Program-made: the position numbers and the translations under genes | Part shown: in pieces, positions 40,605 to 52,487 of the stretch | Numbering within the stretch: the stretch's first letter is position 1 | How the letters are laid out: every line of letters starts with the position of its first letter | Assembly (NCBI RefSeq): GCF_030397575.1 | Contig: NZ_JAPNXS010000005.1 | Coordinates: 206,116-270,115, forward strand | Reading direction: 5' to 3' | Source of the DNA: Psychromonas sp. 14N.309.X.WAT.B.A12 | GTDB lineage: Bacteria > Pseudomonadota > Gammaproteobacteria > Enterobacterales > Psychromonadaceae | Length of the DNA: 64,000 nucleotides | The notes under the pieces: generated by a model | Databases searched by the model: none | What the model was told of the DNA's origin: nothing | What the model saw: the letters and a program-made list of their open reading frames with translations, nothing else

Positions 40605-41594
40605 TTAAATTTCAAAAGATGATTTAGTGGGTAATATATGTTCAAAAGCAGCTTGAAGTTTAATTTTGCAAGAAATGAAATCTAATTCACATGCATCATT
40701 CAACGTCAAAACTTTTAAGTGTTGCTGAGTTATTTTTTTAGCAATAACATCAACATTTTCGTTAGAGATTTCATAATATTTATAAAATCGTCTAAAATTA
40801 ATTGGATGAAAATCGCCTTTACAAAGCTGCCAATATCTAAATATATATTGATTTAAATCCGTTATACTTCTGAAGCGAGCATCAGCAGTTTCTAATAACG
40901 ATACCTTTTCTAGTTTCCAAACTTCATCGAGTGTTTTTTTTAAATATGGGGTAGGCGCATGATGATCCATAAACCCAGTAAACTTAGGCCAAGCTAATAA
41001 AGCAATAGTTCTAAAAATAGTCGTACCATATTTATAGTTAAACCATTTGAGAGGGTGAGATAGAAAGACATCTTTCTTATAAAAATGCTTATTCAAAATA
41101 TCTAAGTCATTCATTTTTATTTTAGAGAGGCCACCGGGAGATAATGCATTAAGGACAGCCGCATCTCGCGGTTTTCCTTTTTTAAAAAAGAATGTGCTAT
41201 CTATAGGTGAAATTAAAAAAAAATCATCATTAAAATAAATAAACTTTTCTGATAAACCTTTAATACGATTAATAAATATTTCGATAGGATTTGCACTAAA
41301 TACAGGTAAGTATTGATTAGGAATATAATCCTTATGTTTTACTATATTTAACTTAGGGTTGTTTACATCTAACCACTTAGGAATGTGTCCGTACGTTATG
41401 AAATGAATTTTTCTTACCCACGGAGCAAATTTCTCAATACCTCGAAACCAATATTTCATCATCCCCCAATCTCTATAACGCTCAGACCGAGCATCACATA
41501 AAGAGGAGTTTGTATTATATTTTTCAAATAAATTTTTCCATTCTGGATCACTTCCATCAACCCATGGAATAACAATATCTATATTAGAATGCAT
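40605..41594 (-). CDS. Stealth-family sugar-phosphate transferase
   Basis: 329 residues. The Stealth conserved regions are in order: CR1 'IDIVIPWVDGSDPEW' (5-19); CR2 from 'RYRDWGMMKYWFRGIEKFAP' through 'IHFITYGHIPKWL' to 'LSEKFIYFNDDFFL' (about 39-125); CR3 'HHAPTPYLKKTLDEVW' (about 209-224); CR4-like region near 'FRYWQLCKG'. Stealth proteins are hexose-1-phosphate (or similar) transferases that build phosphodiester-linked capsules, such as Neisseria SacB. Stop and next start almost touch (1 bp), so it is coupled with the glycerophosphotransferase-like gene. The donor sugar is unknown. Confidence 0.88.
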   Translation of the reverse strand: MHSNIDIVIPWVDGSDPEWKNLFEKYNTNSSLCDARSERYRDWGMMKYWFRGIEKFAPWVRKIHFITYGHIPKWLDVNNPKLNIVKHKDYIPNQYLPVFSANPIEIFINRIKGLSEKFIYFNDDFFLISPIDSTFFFKKGKPRDAAVLNALSPGGLSKIKMNDLDILNKHFYKKDVFLSHPLKWFNYKYGTTIFRTIALLAWPKFTGFMDHHAPTPYLKKTLDEVWKLEKVSLLETADARFRSITDLNQYIFRYWQLCKGDFHPINFRRFYKYYEISNENVDVIAKKITQQHLKVLTLNDACELDFISCKIKLQAAFEHILPTKSSFEI

Positions 41595-41643
41595 AATTTT
41601 ATCTTATTTAAAGTAGAGCATAGAAAGACAGTAATAACAAAAA

Positions 41644-42507
41644 TTAATAACGATCAATATACCTCTTCCGCAATGCATGCCAAGAACACAAATGCAATTT
41701 AATAAATCCTTTTTTATCTAACGTAATAATAAACGCTACTAGGCATTTTAAATAAAGATACATATTAAACTTGTATCTAATCAATTGGTTATCAAGACGA
41801 TTTCTTTCACTCCAATTATAACCATATTTTTTTTTCATATGATTTGAAGATTCAATAATTTTTTCTATATGGGATAAAGAAATTCTGTCATATGCATGGC
41901 TAACATCCATAACATAGGTAATTTCTTTTATGCGTTCAGCTTCCCCTCCTCCCAATAACCTATACCAGCAGTCAAGGTCCTGCCATGCATGCATGGTTTC
42001 ATCAAAACCTTTTATAACAATTAGATTTTTCGTATGGGTAAAAACTTGATTTCCAATATGGTTTGAATACAACAAATCTGATTGTGATATAAATCTCTTA
42101 CGGCGACTTTTAGTGAAGCCACAGTGCGACTTAGTCATAAAATCAGAAAACAAACATATTGTATTGACTCTTTTGTCGCTCCAAGCATCAATAAACTTAG
42201 CAATACGATTATGCAAAAAGTAATCATCGTCATCCAAGCCTGTAATAAACTCACCAGAAGCAACTTTAATAGCTTTATTTCGAGAAAAACAAGCCCCTCT
42301 ATTCTTACTATTTACATAGAACTTGAAATCTATAGATTTGTTATATTCATCATAATTAGATTCTAAGTATTCTTTCGTTCCATCTTGTGAGTTATCATCA
42401 ATAACGATTAACTCTATATTTTGATACGTTTGATTGATGACGGATAAAATGGCTCTTTCTAGTAATTTTTTGCGATTAAATGTGACCAAATAAACTGATA
42501 CTTTCAT
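41644..42507 (-). CDS. family 2 glycosyltransferase
   Basis: 287 residues with a GT-A fold: 'VSVYLVTFNRKKLLERAI' (3-20), 'NIELIVIDDNSQDGTKEYL', 'NRGACFSRNKAI' and the metal-binding 'ITGLDDDDYFLHNRI' with the D-x-D. No membrane anchor. It is a typical repeat-unit assembly transferase; acceptor and donor cannot be told. In the glycan operon between the GT2-like gene and the Stealth gene, on the minus strand. Its bases are markedly AT-rich, as in the rest of the locus, a common sign of laterally gained surface-sugar genes. Confidence 0.9.
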   Translation of the reverse strand: MKVSVYLVTFNRKKLLERAILSVINQTYQNIELIVIDDNSQDGTKEYLESNYDEYNKSIDFKFYVNSKNRGACFSRNKAIKVASGEFITGLDDDDYFLHNRIAKFIDAWSDKRVNTICLFSDFMTKSHCGFTKSRRKRFISQSDLLYSNHIGNQVFTHTKNLIVIKGFDETMHAWQDLDCWYRLLGGGEAERIKEITYVMDVSHAYDRISLSHIEKIIESSNHMKKKYGYNWSERNRLDNQLIRYKFNMYLYLKCLVAFIITLDKKGFIKLHLCSWHALRKRYIDRY

Positions 42508-42579
42508 ATACTCAACACTTTAAATAACTTTTAGTTCATTCAAAATTGGCTATAAAGAACATAAACTAACAATCAAATT

Positions 42580-43431
42580 CTATTTAATTCTATAATGTTT
42601 TCCAGTGAAAAAAGCCTTATATAAACTAAAAATGGATATTCTATTTTCTTGTTTAAAGAAAAACCTTTTTATAACACTAAGTAAATGTTTTATTAATAAG
42701 AACGTAGCTACAGGTTTTTTCCTATAATACCTTAATATTAAAGCCTGTTCATAACTCCTTTCTATCCGCCTAAATTTTTTAAGCTCTTTACTTTCTTTTT
42801 CCAAGCGAGATAGCGAATGAATAAATCCAGGAATAATATTTATCCGACTTGTTAATTTACTATAAAAAATTCGAAGAAAAAACGTAGTATCTACACCATA
42901 AAAATAAAACCTTTCATCAAAAACATTCCCATAGTTTTTTTTCATAAAAACCGCAAAGTCTCTGCCAATAACTAAACCACTACCTATTGATATCACTTTA
43001 CTTTTGCCAGTTATATTTATACCAAAATAGTATGGTTTTTTCTGAATTTTAGGGTACACCACCTGATTTTTAAAACTTATAATTGGTAGAGAAATGCAAG
43101 TTACTTCAGACTTACACGATGCCAAAATATATGGAGCAGTTAAGTTTGAGTCATCGTCTAAAAAAATATACCTTTTTGCATCATAACAAGATAAAAATCT
43201 ATTATAAATAACTGCCAAGGATTCATTATGTAATGTTTCTTCAAAAAAAACTTCGTACCCTAAGTTACGATAAAGAGCAACTTCAGTTTTTTTAAAACTT
43301 TTAGGACCATTATTCCAGATCACTAATTTCGCATTCAAATAATGAACAACAGAACTAAGTAAAGAATTAAGAGTTTTACTTTCATTTGGTTGATTGTTGT
43401 AAAGTAAAACTAAAATAGCAGTTTCAGTCAT
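42580..43431 (-). CDS. glycosyltransferase, GT2-like
   Basis: 283 residues: 'ETAILVLLYNNQPNESKTLNSLL' at the N-terminus, 'AKLVIWNNGPKSF' (strand 2), 'NESLAVIYNRFL' and the D-x-D-type 'RYIFLDDDSNLTAPY' near residue 90, then 'GSGLVIGRDF' and 'FDERFYFYGVDTTFFLRI'. These fit a rhamnosyl/galactofuranosyl-like GT2. The C-terminal ~60 residues are strongly basic and hydrophobic and may touch the membrane. It lies 15 bp after the flippase gene. Specificity is unknown. Confidence 0.83.
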   Translation of the reverse strand: MTETAILVLLYNNQPNESKTLNSLLSSVVHYLNAKLVIWNNGPKSFKKTEVALYRNLGYEVFFEETLHNESLAVIYNRFLSCYDAKRYIFLDDDSNLTAPYILASCKSEVTCISLPIISFKNQVVYPKIQKKPYYFGINITGKSKVISIGSGLVIGRDFAVFMKKNYGNVFDERFYFYGVDTTFFLRIFYSKLTSRINIIPGFIHSLSRLEKESKELKKFRRIERSYEQALILRYYRKKPVATFLLIKHLLSVIKRFFFKQENRISIFSLYKAFFTGKHYRIK

Positions 43432-43446
43432 TTATTGTTACCTATG

Positions 43447-44733
43447 TTATATTTTAAAGCATAACCAAGTTGTTAAATTAGTTATTCTCCATACATGTAT
43501 TACCATTAAAAGGTTATTAATAAAAAGGCTTAAAGAGATTGAAATTGCTGCCCCAAAGCTACCGTAATAAGGGATCAATATAGTAAGTAAAAATACATTT
43601 ATACTTACCGTTATAATAACCGTTCTTAATGCTAAATTTTCATTACCAGTCATATTTAAAACTAAACCACTAGACCCCATTAAAAGTTTCATCGCTTGTC
43701 CGATACAAAGAATAATTAAAATAGGATAAGCAGCAAGATATTCATCGCCGAATAATAAACTAATAAAGAAGTCACCGAAAAAAACTAATGCTAAAATAAT
43801 AGGCAGTGAAACAAGACAACTTAAACGTACACTTTTAGTTAATAACATTTGTGTCGCTTTTAAATTTCCCTCTTTATATAAACGCGCCACATTCGGCATA
43901 ATAACCATGTTTATCGCAGATAACCCTAAAGATACTAATGTGACACCTTGCATTGCAACTTTAAAATAAGCCACTGATTCAATGTCTCCCCAAAACCCTA
44001 AAAAAACACTTGCTAATTCAGTATTGAGCGTTCCGATAAAAGCAATCAACGTAAACGGTAATAAAGCTTTATGCCATGTTTTAATGACATAGTTAGTAGT
44101 CGCATTATGTAATGTTACTAACAGTTTCTTTCTAATCAAAAAAGCACTAATGATAAATGCAGAAAAAGCAGATAAAAGAGAAAGGTAAAGCAAGCTGTAG
44201 GCAGTAAGTTCACCATAAAAAGAAACACTGCAAGACAAAATAACGAGTGTCATTAATGGAGCAAAAATTTGGGTAGGTAATTGCGCGAAGATAGGTTTTC
44301 TAAATCCATTAAACACTGCGCCTTGTTGTGCTAATAGGCCTTTAATTGGAATTAAGAAAATGGCTATCCAAAGCAAGTCAGATAGAGAAGACTCAAAGAA
44401 ATTAAAATATAAAGCACCACTCATTATTAGCATCACTGTCAAAGAAATACTTAATACATAAATACGAGACCAATTAATAACGCCTTTTAATAATCCCCAC
44501 TTTTCCTCTAAATGAAAATTCGCAATTTCTCTAACCAATAAGTTGGGTAAGCCTGCAACAGCAGGTAAAGTAGCCATAGCAACAATAGACAAAACAAAGC
44601 TATATAAACCAAACTGCTCAGGACCAAGATAACGCGCGTAAATAATGCCTAAGACCATCGCCAAGCAACGACTAATAATCATGACCCCTGCTGTACCAGT
44701 AAACTTTCTATAGAGAGAAGTTGGCTCGCTCAT
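43447..44733 (-). CDS. wzx: Wzx-type oligosaccharide flippase
   Basis: 428 residues with about 12 membrane helices and the polysaccharide-synthase N-terminus 'FTGTAGVMIISRCLAMVLGIIYARYLGPEQFGLYSFVLSIV'. It moves undecaprenyl-linked repeat units across the inner membrane. It is the first gene of the minus-strand glycan operon (wzx, GT2, GT2, Stealth, glycerophosphotransferase-like). No Wzy or Wzz is visible, so the PglL/WaaL-type protein at 35705-37450 may act on the flipped glycan, or the polymerase is elsewhere. Confidence 0.88.
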   Translation of the reverse strand: MSEPTSLYRKFTGTAGVMIISRCLAMVLGIIYARYLGPEQFGLYSFVLSIVAMATLPAVAGLPNLLVREIANFHLEEKWGLLKGVINWSRIYVLSISLTVMLIMSGALYFNFFESSLSDLLWIAIFLIPIKGLLAQQGAVFNGFRKPIFAQLPTQIFAPLMTLVILSCSVSFYGELTAYSLLYLSLLSAFSAFIISAFLIRKKLLVTLHNATTNYVIKTWHKALLPFTLIAFIGTLNTELASVFLGFWGDIESVAYFKVAMQGVTLVSLGLSAINMVIMPNVARLYKEGNLKATQMLLTKSVRLSCLVSLPIILALVFFGDFFISLLFGDEYLAAYPILIILCIGQAMKLLMGSSGLVLNMTGNENLALRTVIITVSINVFLLTILIPYYGSFGAAISISLSLFINNLLMVIHVWRITNLTTWLCFKI

Positions 44734-44807
44734 TTTTATACATCCGTGCTGACAAAGCGTTTATTACATAAAAAGAAAAATTCCGCTTTAAAGGAGTAAA
44801 TACGCTT

Positions 44808-45191
44808 TTAAAAACTAATCGGCTTACGTGGTTTCTTCGCCTTAGGCGCGTTGTTACTTTCCACGGGCTCAAATGAGGCTTGATAGTCTGATTGGGATTC
44901 GGCTTGTTGCTCTGTTACAGCAGACTCTTCTACAAACTCATAATCTTGTGTTTCACCGGCTAGGGCAATTTGTAGGTATTGTTCGTTGAAATAAATTAAA
45001 TCACCGGCGTAGATTTTTTTTCGCTTTTGCGTTTCTACTTCGCCGTTTAATGAGACATATCCTTCTGCGATAGCTTGTTTAGCTTCGCCGCCACCAGAGA
45101 CTAGGTTAGCGATTTTTAATATTTTATACAGAGCAGTTGGCTCTTCGCGAATTTCGATTAAGGTCGCGTAGATCTCTTGTTCATCGGACAT
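44808..45191 (-). CDS. S4-domain RNA-binding protein
   Basis: 127 residues. An S4 RNA-binding domain fills about 12-75 ('TALYKILKIANLVSGGGEAKQAIAEGYVSLNGEVETQKRKKIYAGDLI'), as in YbcJ and related proteins. The C-terminal 50 residues are acidic and Gln/Ser-rich and end in the basic 'KAKKPRKPISF'. It should bind structured RNA, perhaps rRNA; the exact target is unknown. It stands alone between the glycan operon and the thiamine operon, both on the same strand. Confidence 0.88.
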   Translation of the reverse strand: MSDEQEIYATLIEIREEPTALYKILKIANLVSGGGEAKQAIAEGYVSLNGEVETQKRKKIYAGDLIYFNEQYLQIALAGETQDYEFVEESAVTEQQAESQSDYQASFEPVESNNAPKAKKPRKPISF

Positions 45192-45305
45192 GTTTTATTC
45201 TCATTTATAATACCAAGCATACTTATTTCATATCCTTGGTATAATTTATTGGTTGTTATACCTATCGCGCTCATTCACTGATTTATGTCTCTGTGAGCAT
45301 AACTA

Positions 45306-46424
45306 TTACTTACCTGTCAGGCTGTGATCCCAATCTTTCCAGACCACTTCATAGCCTTGTGCTTTTACTAGGTTTGCCATGGTTGCTGGTGAGCGCTCAT
45401 CGCTTATTTCAAATTGCTCTAGTGCTTTATCTGCTTGTTCAGCATAACCGCCGGGCTGTGTACTTGAGCCTGCACTTAGCGATGTAATGCCTAACGGTAA
45501 TACATGATTTCTGAAATGTTCAGATTCACGAGTGGATAACGATAACTCAACTTCAGGATTAAACAAACGATAAGCACAAATTAATTGCACGAGTTGTCTA
45601 TCATCCATCACGGATTTGATTTCCATGCCACCTTCACAAGGACGCAAACGAGGGAAAGAGATAGTATAACGTGTTTGCCAGTATTTTTTCTCTAGGTAGT
45701 TTAAGTGTGCTGCCACATAAAAACAATCTGTTCGCCACTCTTCCAAGCCAATTAAACTACCTAATCCCATTTTATGGATGCCAGCCTTACCGAGTCTGTC
45801 ATGCGTGTTGAGACGATAGATAAAATCTGATTTTTTACCTTTTAGATGATGCTCCGCATAAGTGATCGGATTATAGGTTTCTTGATAGACCAATACGGCA
45901 TTCACGCCATATTCAATCAGTTCACTATATTCATCTTGATCAAGGGGCTGTACTTCTATGGTAATGTTGGCAAAGTACTTTTTAATGATAGGCAAAGCTT
46001 GTTTGAAATAATCGATACCTACTTTACGCTCAGATTCTCCGGTCACAATTAAGATATGATCAAAGCCCATTTTTTTAATAGCGATACATTCATTCTCAAT
46101 CTCTTGCATGTCGAGTGTTTTACGACGCAATGCGTTATGCATAGAGAAGCCACAGTAAGTACAAATATTGCTGCACATATTCGACAAATACAGTGGGATA
46201 TAAAACTGCTGTGTTTTGCCAAACCGCTGTAAAGTTAACTGTTGAGATTTTTGTGCCATTTGCTCTAAGAAAGGCGCAGCTGCGGGGCTGATTAACGCTT
46301 TAAAATCTTCTAAGTCTAAACGTGACTTAGATAATGCGCGCTGTACATCTGATGCTGTTTTAGCATAAATCGACAAACGTACATCATCCCATTGATACTC
46401 TTTTATTTTATCGCTGAAATTCAC
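45306..46424 (-). CDS. thiH: 2-iminoacetate synthase ThiH
   Basis: Radical-SAM enzyme that splits tyrosine to dehydroglycine (2-iminoacetate) and p-cresol for thiazole formation. 372 residues with the cluster motif C84-x3-C88-x2-C91 in '[12 protein letters not shown]'. The C-terminal '[14 protein letters not shown]' block is typical of ThiH. Its start overlaps the end of thiG by 4 bp (ATGA). It is the last gene of the thiamine operon. Use of ThiH, not ThiO, implies anaerobic-compatible thiazole synthesis. Confidence 0.96.
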   Translation of the reverse strand: MNFSDKIKEYQWDDVRLSIYAKTASDVQRALSKSRLDLEDFKALISPAAAPFLEQMAQKSQQLTLQRFGKTQQFYIPLYLSNMCSNICTYCGFSMHNALRRKTLDMQEIENECIAIKKMGFDHILIVTGESERKVGIDYFKQALPIIKKYFANITIEVQPLDQDEYSELIEYGVNAVLVYQETYNPITYAEHHLKGKKSDFIYRLNTHDRLGKAGIHKMGLGSLIGLEEWRTDCFYVAAHLNYLEKKYWQTRYTISFPRLRPCEGGMEIKSVMDDRQLVQLICAYRLFNPEVELSLSTRESEHFRNHVLPLGITSLSAGSSTQPGGYAEQADKALEQFEISDERSPATMANLVKAQGYEVVWKDWDHSLTGK

Positions 46425-47221
46425 AGGCTCGCCTCTAAGAATGCGGTTAATGGGCTCGATGCAACGGCTTCTGTACTTTGCCCGCCTAACCCTGCTAGAT
46501 AAGCTTGGCGGCCTGCTTGCACTGCGTTAGCGAAAGCTTGACTCATGGCGATCGGGTTTCCTGCAACCGCAATGGCGGTATTTACTAGTACAGCATCAGC
46601 GCCCATCTCCATGGCTAAAGCCGCATGGGAAGGACTACCTAACCCTGCATCAACAATCACAGGTACATTAGCTTGCTCGATAATGATCTCAAGGAACTCA
46701 GCGGTTTTGATGCCTTTATTAGAGCCAATAGGCGCGCCTAATGGCATGACTGCAGCACAGCCAGCGGTTTCTAAGTGTTTACATAATACTGGATCTGCAT
46801 GTACATAAGGCAAGACGATAAAGCCCTTATTTGCCAATGCTTCGGCTGCTTTTAAGGTTTCGATCGGATCTGGTAAGAGATATTTAGGATCTGGATGAAT
46901 TTCTAATTTCACCCAATTAGTTTGTAAAGCTTCACGAGCTAACTCTGCAGCAAATACCGCTTCTTTGGCATTACGAGCACCAGAGGTATTGGGTAATAAA
47001 TTCATGCCATTTTTAATTAAAGGTGCAAGAATATCATCATCTTTATGCTGCATATCAACACGCTTTAGTGCCATGGTCACCAGTTCTGATTTTGATGCTT
47101 TTAACGCAGCGACCATAGTTTGTTGGTCATTAAATTTACCCGTACCGGTAAACAAACGAGAATGAAAATGTTTATCACCGATAATCAGTTGATCTTGTTG
47201 TTTCATTTCTTCAAATAACAT
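46421..47221 (-). CDS. thiG: thiazole synthase ThiG
   Basis: Forms the thiazole phosphate ring from deoxyxylulose-5-phosphate, the ThiS thiocarboxylate and 2-iminoacetate. 266 residues, TIM barrel. Visible: the Schiff-base lysine region '[18 protein letters not shown]', '[32 protein letters not shown]' (phosphate site) and '[14 protein letters not shown]'. Two bases separate it from thiS. Confidence 0.97.
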   Translation of the reverse strand: MLFEEMKQQDQLIIGDKHFHSRLFTGTGKFNDQQTMVAALKASKSELVTMALKRVDMQHKDDDILAPLIKNGMNLLPNTSGARNAKEAVFAAELAREALQTNWVKLEIHPDPKYLLPDPIETLKAAEALANKGFIVLPYVHADPVLCKHLETAGCAAVMPLGAPIGSNKGIKTAEFLEIIIEQANVPVIVDAGLGSPSHAALAMEMGADAVLVNTAIAVAGNPIAMSQAFANAVQAGRQAYLAGLGGQSTEAVASSPLTAFLEASL

Positions 47222-47223
47222 AG

Positions 47224-47424
47224 TTACCCACCTGCAATAGCTTGAAACAGAGAGATATTATCTCCCTCATTGATATTATATTGCGTCCATTCTGAACGGC
47301 TAATCACCTGCATATTCACAGCGACTGCGCTGCCTATTAATGGTTTTTCTAAATGCACTAATAATTGCTCAAGATTCATTGAGTTTGGCAATATTAATGC
47401 TTGTTCATTCACTTGTATTTTCAT
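47224..47424 (-). CDS. thiS: sulfur carrier protein ThiS
   Basis: 66 residues with a beta-grasp fold ending in the required 'GG' ('SLFQAIAGG'). ThiF adenylates this Gly and sulfur is added for the thiazole. The stop touches thiG by 2 bp and the start touches the thiF stop. Confidence 0.95.
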   Translation of the reverse strand: MKIQVNEQALILPNSMNLEQLLVHLEKPLIGSAVAVNMQVISRSEWTQYNINEGDNISLFQAIAGG

Positions 47425-48180
47425 TTAGGCTTGTCCGCATACAGGGCATTGAGGGTCTTTATTAATGGCGAAGGTTTGCCAATCTAAGGATTTTCCATCA
47501 AACAGTTTTAATTTATTTTTAATGCCGGAAGGTAAACCAACAAAGTATTTAATCGCTTCTAAAGCTTGCAAAGTACCGATAGTGCCAACTACGGGCCCGA
47601 TAATGCCAGAATTACTGCAATTCAGCGTTTGCTCTTCAGAGCTCGGGAATAAACAGTGATAACAAGGAGACTCAGCTTGGCTATGGTCAAAGAACATCAG
47701 CTGCCCTTCTAAACGAATAGCTGCCCCTACAATAAGTGGGACTTTAGCCTCAACACAGGCTTTGTTGATCATCTGTCTCGTTGCAATATTATCAGTACAA
47801 TCTAAAACGAGATCGGCCATGGTTAGTTCCATACTTAACTGCTGTTCAGGCATCTGCTTATTAATGCTACGCACTTTAATATCGGAATTTAGCTGTTGGA
47901 GACGTTGTTTCGTGACTTCTACTTTTGGCTCACCAATATCACTGCTTTGATAGGTTATTTGACGCTGTAAATTACTTACTTCAATCTCGTCAAAGTCATT
48001 CAATACTAAATGGCCAATACCCGCTGCGGCTAAATATAGAGCAGCCGGTGAGCCTAATCCACCCATTCCGATAATCAATACTTTTGCTTGTTTTAGTTTA
48101 TGTTGCCCTGATTCCCCCACTTCCTCCAAAAGTAGATGGCGGCTATAACGAAGTAATTCATTATCACTTAACATTGACAC
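47425..48180 (-). CDS. thiF: ThiS adenylyltransferase ThiF
   Basis: Activates ThiS by adenylation of its C-terminal Gly. 251 residues, E1-like/MoeB family: '[15 protein letters not shown]', the nucleotide site '[20 protein letters not shown]', '[17 protein letters not shown]' and zinc-binding cysteines ('CYHCLFP' and the C-terminal 'CPVCGQ'). The start overlaps the thiDE end by 17 bp. A MoeB role for molybdopterin cannot be excluded from sequence alone, but the operon decides for ThiF. Confidence 0.95.
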   Translation of the reverse strand: MSMLSDNELLRYSRHLLLEEVGESGQHKLKQAKVLIIGMGGLGSPAALYLAAAGIGHLVLNDFDEIEVSNLQRQITYQSSDIGEPKVEVTKQRLQQLNSDIKVRSINKQMPEQQLSMELTMADLVLDCTDNIATRQMINKACVEAKVPLIVGAAIRLEGQLMFFDHSQAESPCYHCLFPSSEEQTLNCSNSGIIGPVVGTIGTLQALEAIKYFVGLPSGIKNKLKLFDGKSLDWQTFAINKDPQCPVCGQA

Positions 48181-49693
48181 TTCCTTGGCTCATGACTTGA
48201 TTAAATTGATTAATTACTTGTTGTGGATCGTCGGCTTTGGTTATCGCTGTAACAACTGCAATACTACCCACACCACACTGCCATACTGCCGGTGCTCGCT
48301 CTAAATTAATGCCGCCAATAGCCACTGTAGGTGTGTTAGATAATAGCGCTGCATATTTTGCTAAGCGTTCTAAACCTTGTGGATCCGATGGCATATCTTT
48401 AGTTTGTGTTGGGAAAATATGGCCTAACGCAATGTAACTTGGTTTAAGCTGCTGTGCGCGTAATAGCTCATAATAACCGTGAGTACTCAGTCCAAGGCGT
48501 AAACCTGCATCCGCAATTAGGGGTAAATCCGCAACATCCATATCTTCTTGCCCAAGATGGACACCATAAGCTTGATGTTTGATCGCTAATTGCCAATAGT
48601 CATTAATAAATAACCTTGCTTGGTAAGCCTTACCTAAGGCAATCGCATCAATAATCTGTTGTTCGACTTGATCGTCATGTTTATCTTTTATACGCAGCTG
48701 TAAGGTTTTTACGCCCATTTTTAATAATCGCTCAATCCACTCTACCGAGTCAACGACAGGGTAAAGACCTAGTTGATTGGTATCGCAAGATGTAAAGCCC
48801 GGGCCTGCTTCTAAACGCCCAGGTAAATCTAATTCATAACCGATACTAGACTCTGGTAGCACAATCTCAGGAAAATCTTGATGGTTTGTTGGCCAACCAC
48901 AATGTGCTACAGCCCCTTCACCAGCACCAAGTGCTTTAGAGGCTTTCAAACCTTGGTTAAGGTAAGCTTTTGCAATCACTAATGCGTCTTCAATAAAGTA
49001 ATCTAATGCCATAGCGCCTGCTATCGCACTGGCTAACGTGCAACCTGTACCATGGGTATGAACATCCGTTAAACGCGGGCTGGTTAGGGCAATTTCTCTT
49101 GTGCCATCGCTCCAATAATCTAAGGCAACGTTATCCACCAGCTCAAAATGACCACCTTTGATTAACACACTGCCACAACCCATATCAATTAGCTTATCTA
49201 CAGCGGGTTTAAAGGATTCGCCAGAAATTAAAGCATGACCAGATAAAGTTAAGACTTCATTCGCATTAGGCGTTAAAAGGTCTATTTGAGGCAATAATTG
49301 TGTTTTGATGACCTCATTAATCCCCTCTTCTGCCATTTCATCACCTGTCGATGCAACTGCCACAGGGTCATAAATAACAAACGGCTTACGTGTCCAAGTT
49401 TGTTTATATAAAGCTAGCTGTTGAGCAAGAATGTTGACATGCTCAACACTTGCTAATAGGCCAATTTTAATCACTTTAGCGGGCATATCTTCCGCTAAAC
49501 TAGCTAATTGTTGTGTGAACATTTTTTCAGAAACACTTTCAACAAGCTGCACTGCTTGTGAGTTTTGCGCAGTGACCGCTGATATCACAGAGCAACCATC
49601 GGCACCCAGATCATGAAACGTACAAAGATCTGCTTGAATACCAGCTCCAGCGCTAGAGTCCGATCCGGCGATTGTCCACACTATATTATTCAT
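48164..49693 (-). CDS. thiDE: bifunctional HMP-phosphate kinase / thiamine-phosphate synthase ThiDE
   Basis: 509-residue fusion. N-terminal ThiD (about 1-260): '[18 protein letters not shown]', the ATP/Mg segment '[17 protein letters not shown]'. It phosphorylates hydroxymethylpyrimidine and its monophosphate. C-terminal ThiE (about 300-500): '[13 protein letters not shown]', '[27 protein letters not shown]', '[18 protein letters not shown]' and '[12 protein letters not shown]'. It joins the pyrimidine and thiazole parts to thiamine monophosphate. Separated thiD and thiE are used in E. coli; ThiDE fusions are common in Vibrio-type organisms. It follows thiC after a 175-bp gap with a long hairpin. 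Confidence 0.96.
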   Translation of the reverse strand: MNNIVWTIAGSDSSAGAGIQADLCTFHDLGADGCSVISAVTAQNSQAVQLVESVSEKMFTQQLASLAEDMPAKVIKIGLLASVEHVNILAQQLALYKQTWTRKPFVIYDPVAVASTGDEMAEEGINEVIKTQLLPQIDLLTPNANEVLTLSGHALISGESFKPAVDKLIDMGCGSVLIKGGHFELVDNVALDYWSDGTREIALTSPRLTDVHTHGTGCTLASAIAGAMALDYFIEDALVIAKAYLNQGLKASKALGAGEGAVAHCGWPTNHQDFPEIVLPESSIGYELDLPGRLEAGPGFTSCDTNQLGLYPVVDSVEWIERLLKMGVKTLQLRIKDKHDDQVEQQIIDAIALGKAYQARLFINDYWQLAIKHQAYGVHLGQEDMDVADLPLIADAGLRLGLSTHGYYELLRAQQLKPSYIALGHIFPTQTKDMPSDPQGLERLAKYAALLSNTPTVAIGGINLERAPAVWQCGVGSIAVVTAITKADDPQQVINQFNQVMSQGSVNVK

Positions 49694-49780
49694 ATTTAAC
49701 CTTTAACTTATCCTAGTTATTCGTGACTAGCCGAAACTAACCATTTATATTTATTGAATATTGTACGAAAATTAGCACGA

Positions 49781-49862
49781 AGAGGTTTAGTTTAATTCAG
49801 TAGAAAGTGCATAACTATTAAGCATCAATTAGCACTTTCTAGGAGAGTTAAGTTAAACCTCT
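49781..49862 (-). other. long intercistronic hairpin between thiC and thiDE
   Basis: Arms of about 30 bp (49781-49810 and 49832-49862), each beginning or ending with AGAGGTTTA/TAAACCTCT and closing near the loop with AGAAAGTGC/GCACTTTCT, with a 21-nt loop and a few mismatches in the middle. It starts 7 bp after the thiC stop. A T-run is absent, so it is not a plain terminator. It could stabilise the thiC message or lower downstream expression. Confidence 0.7.
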
Positions 49863-49868
49863 CAGCAA

Positions 49869-51863
<1,995 letters not shown>

Positions 51864-51959
51864 CTAGTTTAATATAAACGGTTTATAAAAGATTGCTTGT
51901 CGAATAGATGTGGAAGTTAAAAAATATCCAAGAATGGAAAATATACAGATATCTTCTAC

Positions 51960-52078
51960 TTGTTCCCTTCGTAGGTATTAGCCCAATCAGGTTCCACGGA
52001 TCCCACGCAACTGCTTTTTAAACACAGTTACTTATGTGGTCTCAGCCTTTGGGAAATTCCCATTAGCACTCCGACAAG
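51960..52078 (-). ncRNA. TPP riboswitch (THI element)
   Basis: On the minus strand the leader of thiC reads the conserved parts of the TPP aptamer in order: GGAGTGC near 52074-52068, GGCTGAGA near 52049-52042, CCTGATTGGGCTAATACC near 51992-51975 (CUGA-GAUAAU-like core) and GCGAAGGGAA-like end (TACGAAGGGAACA). It binds thiamine pyrophosphate and lowers thiC operon expression. The expression platform between 51960 and the ATG is AT-rich with no strong terminator, so translational or other control is possible. Confidence 0.93.
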
Positions 52079-52156
52079 ATGCATCGAGTATAGAAGAAAA
52101 AGCTGGGGAATTAAACAGAAGAAATAATTTATTGAGATGAGATAACTTTATCAACA

Positions 52157-52367
52157 GCCACAAAAAAGCCCTAATGACTTTCATCATTAGGGCTCGAACT
52201 TTCAAAGATTGTTAAGAAATATTATTTCTTAGCAGCTTCTTTTTCAGCTTTTACTTTTTCGACTTACTTTGGGTATTGGGCATCAGCTACTGCTGAAGGA
52301 CAAGGCATGAACTTTTTGAACTCCATAGAGAACTGACCACGGCCTGAAGTCATTGTACGTAGTGAAC
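52157..52367 (-). pseudogene. duplicated 3' end of fusA with its terminator (remnant)
   Basis: This 211-bp segment repeats 52423-52621, the last ~130 bp of fusA plus the following terminator, with 12 extra bp and a few substitutions. It reads the EF-G C-terminus but the reading frame ends early at a TAA: after '[10 protein letters not shown]' it continues 'QYPK' and stops, followed by unused matching sequence. It has no start or upstream coding part. It is a gene fragment left by tandem duplication or by exchange with a paralogue. Confidence 0.85.
52159..52194 (-). terminator. second copy of the fusA terminator
   Basis: Stem AGCCCTAATGA/TCATTAGGGCT with T6 on the minus strand, identical to the terminator at 52425-52460. 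Lies downstream of the fusA remnant and before the thiC riboswitch. Confidence 0.85.
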
Positions 52368-52424
52368 TGAAGATGATGTGCCCAAACGCTTTTGCTAACT
52401 TAACTTTTGTTAACTTCTTAAGGC

Positions 52425-52460
52425 CACAAAAAAGCCCTAATGACTTTCATCATTAGGGCT
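52425..52460 (-). terminator. terminator of fusA
   Basis: Perfect 11-bp stem AGCCCTAATGA/TCATTAGGGCT, 6-nt loop and six T on the minus strand, 28 bp after the fusA stop. Confidence 0.93.
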
Positions 52461-52487
52461 CGAACTTTCAAAGATTGCTAAGAAATA

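Noticed and set aside
45210..45242. Inverted repeat ATACCAAG/CTTGGTAT between the S4 gene and thiH
   Set aside because: No T-run, long loop (17 nt) and short arms; could be a repeat-family member but is too weak to call.
52261..52367. Short EF-G-like frame as a separate small gene
   Set aside because: It is a duplicated fusA tail with an early stop and no start; treated as a gene remnant.
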